Shown here piece after piece: positions 60,466 to 64,000 of a stretch of DNA of 64,000 nucleotides. The notes under the pieces are model-generated. The model worked only from the letters and a program-made list of their open reading frames with translations, had not been told where the DNA came from and made no database searches. The position numbers and the translations under genes are program-made. The stretch is from Streptomyces sp. Ag109_O5-10 (GTDB taxonomy: Bacteria > Actinomycetota > Actinomycetes > Streptomycetales > Streptomycetaceae): positions 7,750,001 through 7,814,000 of the forward strand of contig NZ_FNTQ01000001.1 of NCBI RefSeq assembly GCF_900105755.1, read 5' to 3'. Position 1 is the first letter of the stretch; each line of letters starts with the position of its first letter.

Positions 60466-61313
60466 GAACGGTTCGCTTCGTGGCGCTCGGCGACTCGCTG
60501 ACCGAGGGCGTGGGCGATCCCGCCGGCGACGGGTGGCGCGGCTGGGCCGCGCTGCTGGCCGGCGGACTCGCCGCGAAGGAGGTGGAGTTCACCAACCTCG
60601 CGGTCAGCGGTGCACAGACGCGCGACGTGCTGGAACGCCAGACCCCGGTCGCGCTGGAACTGCGCCCCGACATCGTCGCCGTCGTCATAGGCGTCAACGA
60701 CACCCTGCGCTGCACGTTCGACATCCACGCGGTGGCCGAACGGCTCGACAAGGTCTACGCGGCCCTGACCGAGCGGGGCGCGACCCTGCTCACGGCCTGC
60801 CTGCCCGACCCCGGTGCGATGTGGGGGCTCCCGGGCGCCCTCGCCCGGCCGCTGGCCCGCCGGGGACGTGCGGTCAACGCGGTGGTGCACGCCTTGTCCG
60901 AGCGGTACGGGGCGGTCCACCTGCACGCCTCGGAGGGCGCCTGGCTCACCGACCGCGAGATGTGGAGCGCGGACCGGCTGCACCCGTGCGAGCGCGGGCA
61001 CCGGCAGCTCGCCGTCCGCTTCCACGCCCTGCTCGCCCCGCTGGGCATGGCGACGGGGACGGCGCCGTCCGCCGAGCCCGAGTTCCCGCCGCCGACGAAG
61101 AGAGCGAGCCTCTTCTGGCTGGCCACGGCCGGCAGCGCCTGGGTGATCAGGCGCTGCCGGGACCTGCTGCCCCAGCTGCTGCGGCTGGCCGTCGACGAGA
61201 TGCGGCACCGCCGCAGGGGCACCAGCGCCCGCCTGGACCTGAGCGCGTCCGCCGCGGTCTCCGCCGCGCTGGCCGCCCTCCAGCCGCCGGAGCGGCCCGC
61301 GGACGCCGCGTGA
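60462..61313 (+). CDS. SGNH/GDSL hydrolase
   Basis: 283 residues. Block I ALGDSLTEGVGDP (catalytic Ser), NLAVSGAQT (block II Gly), GVNDTLR (block III Asn) and DRLHPCERGHRQLA (Asp/His). No signal peptide, so cytosolic. The C-terminal 70 residues are basic and helical. It may remove or transfer an acyl group on the product of the two upstream glycosyltransferases, with which it shares an overlapping operon. That role is inference. Confidence 0.85.
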   Translation: MRTVRFVALGDSLTEGVGDPAGDGWRGWAALLAGGLAAKEVEFTNLAVSGAQTRDVLERQTPVALELRPDIVAVVIGVNDTLRCTFDIHAVAERLDKVYAALTERGATLLTACLPDPGAMWGLPGALARPLARRGRAVNAVVHALSERYGAVHLHASEGAWLTDREMWSADRLHPCERGHRQLAVRFHALLAPLGMATGTAPSAEPEFPPPTKRASLFWLATAGSAWVIRRCRDLLPQLLRLAVDEMRHRRRGTSARLDLSASAAVSAALAALQPPERPADAA

Positions 61314-61404
61314 CGAGGCCACCGCGATGATCCAGCCACGCCGGACGCCGGTTCGGCCGCGCGGTACGCCGGTTCGGCTGCGCGGCACGACGTGGTACGG
61401 CGGT

Positions 61405-62274
61405 TCAGCGACGGCGTACGGCCACGAAGCGGACCGGGATGCCCGGGACCGCCTGGGCCGCCGCCGGGAGGTCCGCGGTGCGGACCACCGCGATCACCGG
61501 ATAGCCGCCGGTGGTCGGATGGTCGGCCAGGAAGACCACCGGACGCCCGTCCGGCGGCACCTGCACGGCGCCGAGAACCATGCCCTCGCTGGGGAGTTCA
61601 CCGGTACGGGCCCGGTCCAGGGCGGGCCCCTCCGTGCGCAGCCCGATGCGGTTGCTCGCCGACGACACGCGGTACGCGCGCGAGGTGAACGCCCGGACGG
61701 CCTCCTCCGTGAACCAGTCGGCCCGCGGGCCGAGCGTCACCCGCAGCACGAGTTCCGCCGGCGGGGACGGCTGCGGTACGACATCCACGCGCGCGTGCGG
61801 TCCCACGGGTGTGCCCAGCGGCAGCACCGTGCCGTCCGCCAGCGGGGCGGGACCGAGCCCGGAGAGCAGGTCCGTGGACCGGCTGCCGAGCACCGGTTCC
61901 ACCGCGATCCCGCCGGAGACGGCCACGTAGCCCCGTACGCCGGAACGGGCCGTTCCCACCTCCAGCAGTTCCCCGGCCGCAACGACGACCGGCGCACCCC
62001 AGGCCGCCGGACGCCCGCCCACCGTGACGGGGCACGGCGCGCCGCCGACCGCCACCACGACCGCCGAACGCGGCCGCACGGCACAGCCGTTCAGCGTCGT
62101 CTCCAGAACGGCCGCGTCCGGTGCGTTGCCGACCAGCCGGTTCACGAGTGCCGCGGCGGGCGCGTCCAGCGCCCCGGAGCGGGGCACCCCCAGATGCGCG
62201 TGTCCTGGCCGCCCCCGGTCCTGCACGGTGGTCAGCGCACCGGCCCGTACGACGACGAGCGCGCGGTCGGTCAT
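61405..62274 (-). CDS. pxpC: 5-oxoprolinase subunit C (biotin-dependent carboxyltransferase-like)
   Basis: 289 residues. Begins LVVVRAGALTTVQDRGRPGHAHLGVPRSGALD, the PxpC/KipA signature, with LVGNAPDAAVLE and GLRTEGPALDR. It forms the ATP-dependent 5-oxoprolinase with PxpA and PxpB, opening 5-oxoproline to L-glutamate. ATG at 62274 overlaps the pxpB stop. The last 20 residues match the family end. The gene converges on the SGNH hydrolase gene. Confidence 0.92.
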   Translation of the reverse strand: MTDRALVVVRAGALTTVQDRGRPGHAHLGVPRSGALDAPAAALVNRLVGNAPDAAVLETTLNGCAVRPRSAVVVAVGGAPCPVTVGGRPAAWGAPVVVAAGELLEVGTARSGVRGYVAVSGGIAVEPVLGSRSTDLLSGLGPAPLADGTVLPLGTPVGPHARVDVVPQPSPPAELVLRVTLGPRADWFTEEAVRAFTSRAYRVSSASNRIGLRTEGPALDRARTGELPSEGMVLGAVQVPPDGRPVVFLADHPTTGGYPVIAVVRTADLPAAAQAVPGIPVRFVAVRRR

Positions 62275-63026
62275 ACGTCCCCCACCGGCACGAACCGCAC
62301 GCGCGTCCCCGGCGCCAGCAGCGCGGCCGGCACGCGCGCGTGGTCCCACAGCACCGCCTCCGTCGTCCCGATCAACTGCCAGCCGCCCGGCGAGGAGCGC
62401 GGGTAGACACCGGTGTACGGCCCGGCCAGCGCCACGGCGCCCGCGGGCACCGAGGTGCGCGGGGTGGCCCGGCGCGGCACGTCGTACCGGGCGGGCAGTC
62501 CGGTGAGGTAGCCGAAGCCGGGCGCGAAGCCGCAGAACGCGACCGTGAACTCGGTGCCCGCGTGGATGCGGGCCACCTCCCGCTCGGGAACCCGCCAGTG
62601 GGTGGCGACCACGGCGAGGTCCGGACCGTCGTAGCGCACGGGCAGCTCGACCGCCGCACGCGCGCGCGGGGGAGCGGGCGGGACCACGGCGGTGGCCAGT
62701 TCGGCGGCCAGGCGGGCCGGGTCGCCGAGACCGTCGAGCAGGACGGTGCGGGCGGCGGGCACGATCTCGCGGACCGTGAGCGAGCCCTCCGCCCGGCGGC
62801 GCAGCAACTCGGCGTGCAGGGCCTGGGCCTGCGCTCCGGACCCGACCTCGACGAGGAGGGCGTCGTCGCCGACCGGGTGGACCGTCAGGGACACGGCCGA
62901 GGGACGGTCCGTGCTCGCGCCCGAGCTGGCGCCCGTGCCCGAGCTGGCGCCCATGCTCGTGTTCGCGCCCGAGCTGGCGCCCATGCCCGTGCTCGCGCCC
63001 GCGCCCGTGCTCGTGTTCGCGCTCAT
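62271..63026 (-). CDS. pxpB: 5-oxoprolinase subunit B with repetitive N-terminal extension
   Basis: 251 residues. The conserved part starts near residue 42 (AVSLTVHPVGDDALLVEVG) and includes CGFAPGFGYLTGLP and PAGAVALAGPYTGVYPRSSPGGW, as in PxpB/KipI. The first about 40 residues are a low-complexity Ser/Thr/Gly/Ala run (GAGASTGMGASSGANTS-like) encoded by short DNA repeats at 62917-63020. That tail is not part of the family and may reflect slippage. A start just before residue 40 would give the usual length, but no better site is visible. It overlaps pxpA and pxpC. Confidence 0.9.
   Translation of the reverse strand: MSANTSTGAGASTGMGASSGANTSMGASSGTGASSGASTDRPSAVSLTVHPVGDDALLVEVGSGAQAQALHAELLRRRAEGSLTVREIVPAARTVLLDGLGDPARLAAELATAVVPPAPPRARAAVELPVRYDGPDLAVVATHWRVPEREVARIHAGTEFTVAFCGFAPGFGYLTGLPARYDVPRRATPRTSVPAGAVALAGPYTGVYPRSSPGGWQLIGTTEAVLWDHARVPAALLAPGTRVRFVPVGDV
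62917..63020 (-). repeat. Short repeats encoding the PxpB N-terminal tail
   Basis: GCGCCCGAGCTGGCGCCC and GTGCTCGTGTTCGCG-like units recur between the pxpA overlap and the conserved part of pxpB, differing at single positions. The reading frame is kept. Confidence 0.75.
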
Positions 63027-63781
63027 GCGAAGGCCGCCACGGTCACGCCCTCCGTCGTGAGCCGCGCGCGCACCCTGCGCGCCAGCTCCACAGCGCCCGG
63101 AGTGTCGCCGTGCAGGCAGAGCGAGCGGGCGCACACCGCGATGCGCGCGCCGGAGTGCGCGGTGACCGTGCCGGAGCGCGCCAGCTCCACCGAGCGTTCG
63201 ACGACCGCGTCCGGGTCGCTCACCACCGCGCCCTCGCGCCCACGCGGGACGAGCGTCCCTTCATCGGTGTAGGCACGGTCCGCGAACGCCTCCGTGACCG
63301 TCGGCAGCCCCGCCTTTTCCGCCAGCGCCAGCAGCCGGGAACCGGGCAGCCCCAGCATGGGCAGCGAGGCGTCCGCGAGGAGCACGCCGTCGACCACCGC
63401 GGCGGCCTGTTCCCCGTCGTGCACGACCCGGTTGTAGAGCGCGCCGTGCGGCTTCACGTACGCCACGCGCGCGCCGGCGGCCCGCGCGAAGACCTCCAGG
63501 GCGCCGATCTGGTAGGCCACCTCGGCCGCCAGCTCGGCGGGCGGCACGTCCATCGCGCGCCGCCCGAACCCCGCCAGGTCCCGGTAGGAGACCTGGGCGC
63601 CGATCCTCACCCCGCGCCCGGCCGCCAGCTCGCACACCCGGCGCATGGTGGCCGCGTCCCCCGCGTGGAAGCCGCAGGCCACATTGGCGCTGGTCACGAC
63701 GGACAGCAACTGCTCGTCGTCGGTGAGCCGCCAGCGGCCGAAGCCCTCGCCGAGGTCCGCGTTCAGGTCGATCGGGGTCAT
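63023..63781 (-). CDS. pxpA: 5-oxoprolinase subunit A (LamB/YcsF family)
   Basis: 252 residues. LamB/YcsF fold: DLNADLGEGFGRW at the start, VTSANVACGFHAGDAATMRR, VKPHGALYN, ADRAYTDEGTLVPRG and SLCLHGDTPGAVELARRVR. It works with PxpB and PxpC to convert 5-oxoproline to glutamate with ATP. ATG at 63781 has AGGAGA upstream. The stop overlaps the pxpB start. A DUF1445 gene lies 20 bases upstream on the same strand. Confidence 0.94.
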   Translation of the reverse strand: MTPIDLNADLGEGFGRWRLTDDEQLLSVVTSANVACGFHAGDAATMRRVCELAAGRGVRIGAQVSYRDLAGFGRRAMDVPPAELAAEVAYQIGALEVFARAAGARVAYVKPHGALYNRVVHDGEQAAAVVDGVLLADASLPMLGLPGSRLLALAEKAGLPTVTEAFADRAYTDEGTLVPRGREGAVVSDPDAVVERSVELARSGTVTAHSGARIAVCARSLCLHGDTPGAVELARRVRARLTTEGVTVAAFA

Positions 63782-63800
63782 AGGTGCGTCGTCTCTCCTG

Positions 63801-64000
63801 TCAGGCCACGCGGTACTGCTCGTCGCGGGCGTCGCTGATGAACATCTGGCCCGGTGCGTGGGTGATGGCGAACGGCGGCCGGGACGCCGTCACCGCCGCC
63901 TGCGGGGTCACCCCGCAGGCCCAGAACACCGGGATGTCGTCAGGCTCGGCGTCCACCGGGTCGCCGAAGTCGGGCCGGCCGAGGTCGGCGATGCCCAGCG
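63801..64000 (-). CDS. Putative hydro-lyase, DUF1445 (3' end)
   Basis: The last about 65 codons of a minus-strand gene that continues past the window. The visible part reads DIPVFWACGVTPQAA and ITHAPGQMFISDARDE, the conserved end of the DUF1445 family. In eukaryotes this family includes D-glutamate cyclase, and in bacteria it is annotated as putative hydro-lyase. It sits 20 bases before pxpA, so it probably acts in the same glutamate/5-oxoproline pathway, possibly making 5-oxoproline from D-glutamate. Confidence 0.85.
   Translation of the reverse strand, partial: LGIADLGRPDFGDPVDAEPDDIPVFWACGVTPQAAVTASRPPFAITHAPGQMFISDARDEQYRVA

Overview
The window reads as an ordinary stretch of a Streptomyces chromosome. 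It is GC-rich throughout, uses many GTG and some TTG starts, and packs its operons so that stop and start codons overlap (ATGA, TGATG). It carries typical actinomycete genes: a CvnABC-type conservon, RbpA, a ribE-ribM-ribBA-ribH operon behind an FMN riboswitch, hisE-hisG, polyprenol-phosphate mannose synthase, F420/LLM enzymes and a DasR-type chitinase promoter. From memory, the rbpA-fxsA-ppm and hisG-hisE-rib order matches the SCO14xx region of S. coelicolor. I see no prophage, plasmid, IS transposase, CRISPR, tRNA or rRNA. The only mobile DNA is two copies of a short MITE-like element.

Layout. 1-1043: 3' end of a GuaB1-like gene, a degenerate MITE copy and an Lrp regulator. 1089-1172: a large palindromic intergenic repeat. 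1215-7628: a GntR/UTRA regulator divergent from a phosphonate/organophosphate-type ABC transporter operon that ends in an unusual HAD phosphatase-EEP phosphodiesterase fusion. 7725-10858: CvnA, CvnB and CvnC with no adjacent CvnD. 11007-13547: davA-davB, the lysine to 5-aminovalerate pathway. 13652-20070: LLM oxidoreductase, DUF5995 protein, nucleobase permease, alginate-lyase-like secreted enzyme, thioesterase and an MFS transporter divergent from a ROK regulator. 21411-26660: an orphan DasR-like promoter, the FMN riboswitch, the rib operon, hisE, hisG and a PH-domain protein. 26760-29330: a structured leader and two CNNM/CorC-family membrane proteins.

29421-33527: an EccA-like AAA protein, a uridine kinase-like gene with a damaged or unusual start, and an unrecognised protein. 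33558-37740: amino acid permease, the second MITE copy, a secreted C39-like peptidase, a tiny membrane protein and a TetR regulator. 37833-43156: chitinase, then an acyl-CoA dehydrogenase followed by a CrtC-like protein and an APH-type kinase, a set resembling 4-hydroxyacyl-CoA catabolism. 43158-46200: a conserved protein, an Lrp regulator and an amidohydrolase. 46817-51804: ppm, fxsA, rbpA with a sigma-R promoter, MFS, glycerophosphodiesterase and YczE. 51970-57844: MocR regulator, an ATPase with a degenerate P-loop plus a small membrane partner, ankyrin and HEAT-repeat proteins. 58109-61313: two GT4 glycosyltransferases and an SGNH hydrolase in one overlapping operon. 61405-64000: pxpC-pxpB-pxpA and a DUF1445 gene for 5-oxoproline use.

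Points most worth a second look: the HAD-EEP fusion that keeps an internal Shine-Dalgarno and ATG; the acyl-CoA dehydrogenase/CrtC-like/APH cluster; a second, orphan copy of the chitinase-type DasR promoter pointing antisense into a ROK gene; short tandem duplications that span stop codons at several genes; the pair of MITE copies; the hairpin-rich leader before the CNNM genes; and the FtsK/EccC-like protein whose Walker A lysine is replaced by threonine.
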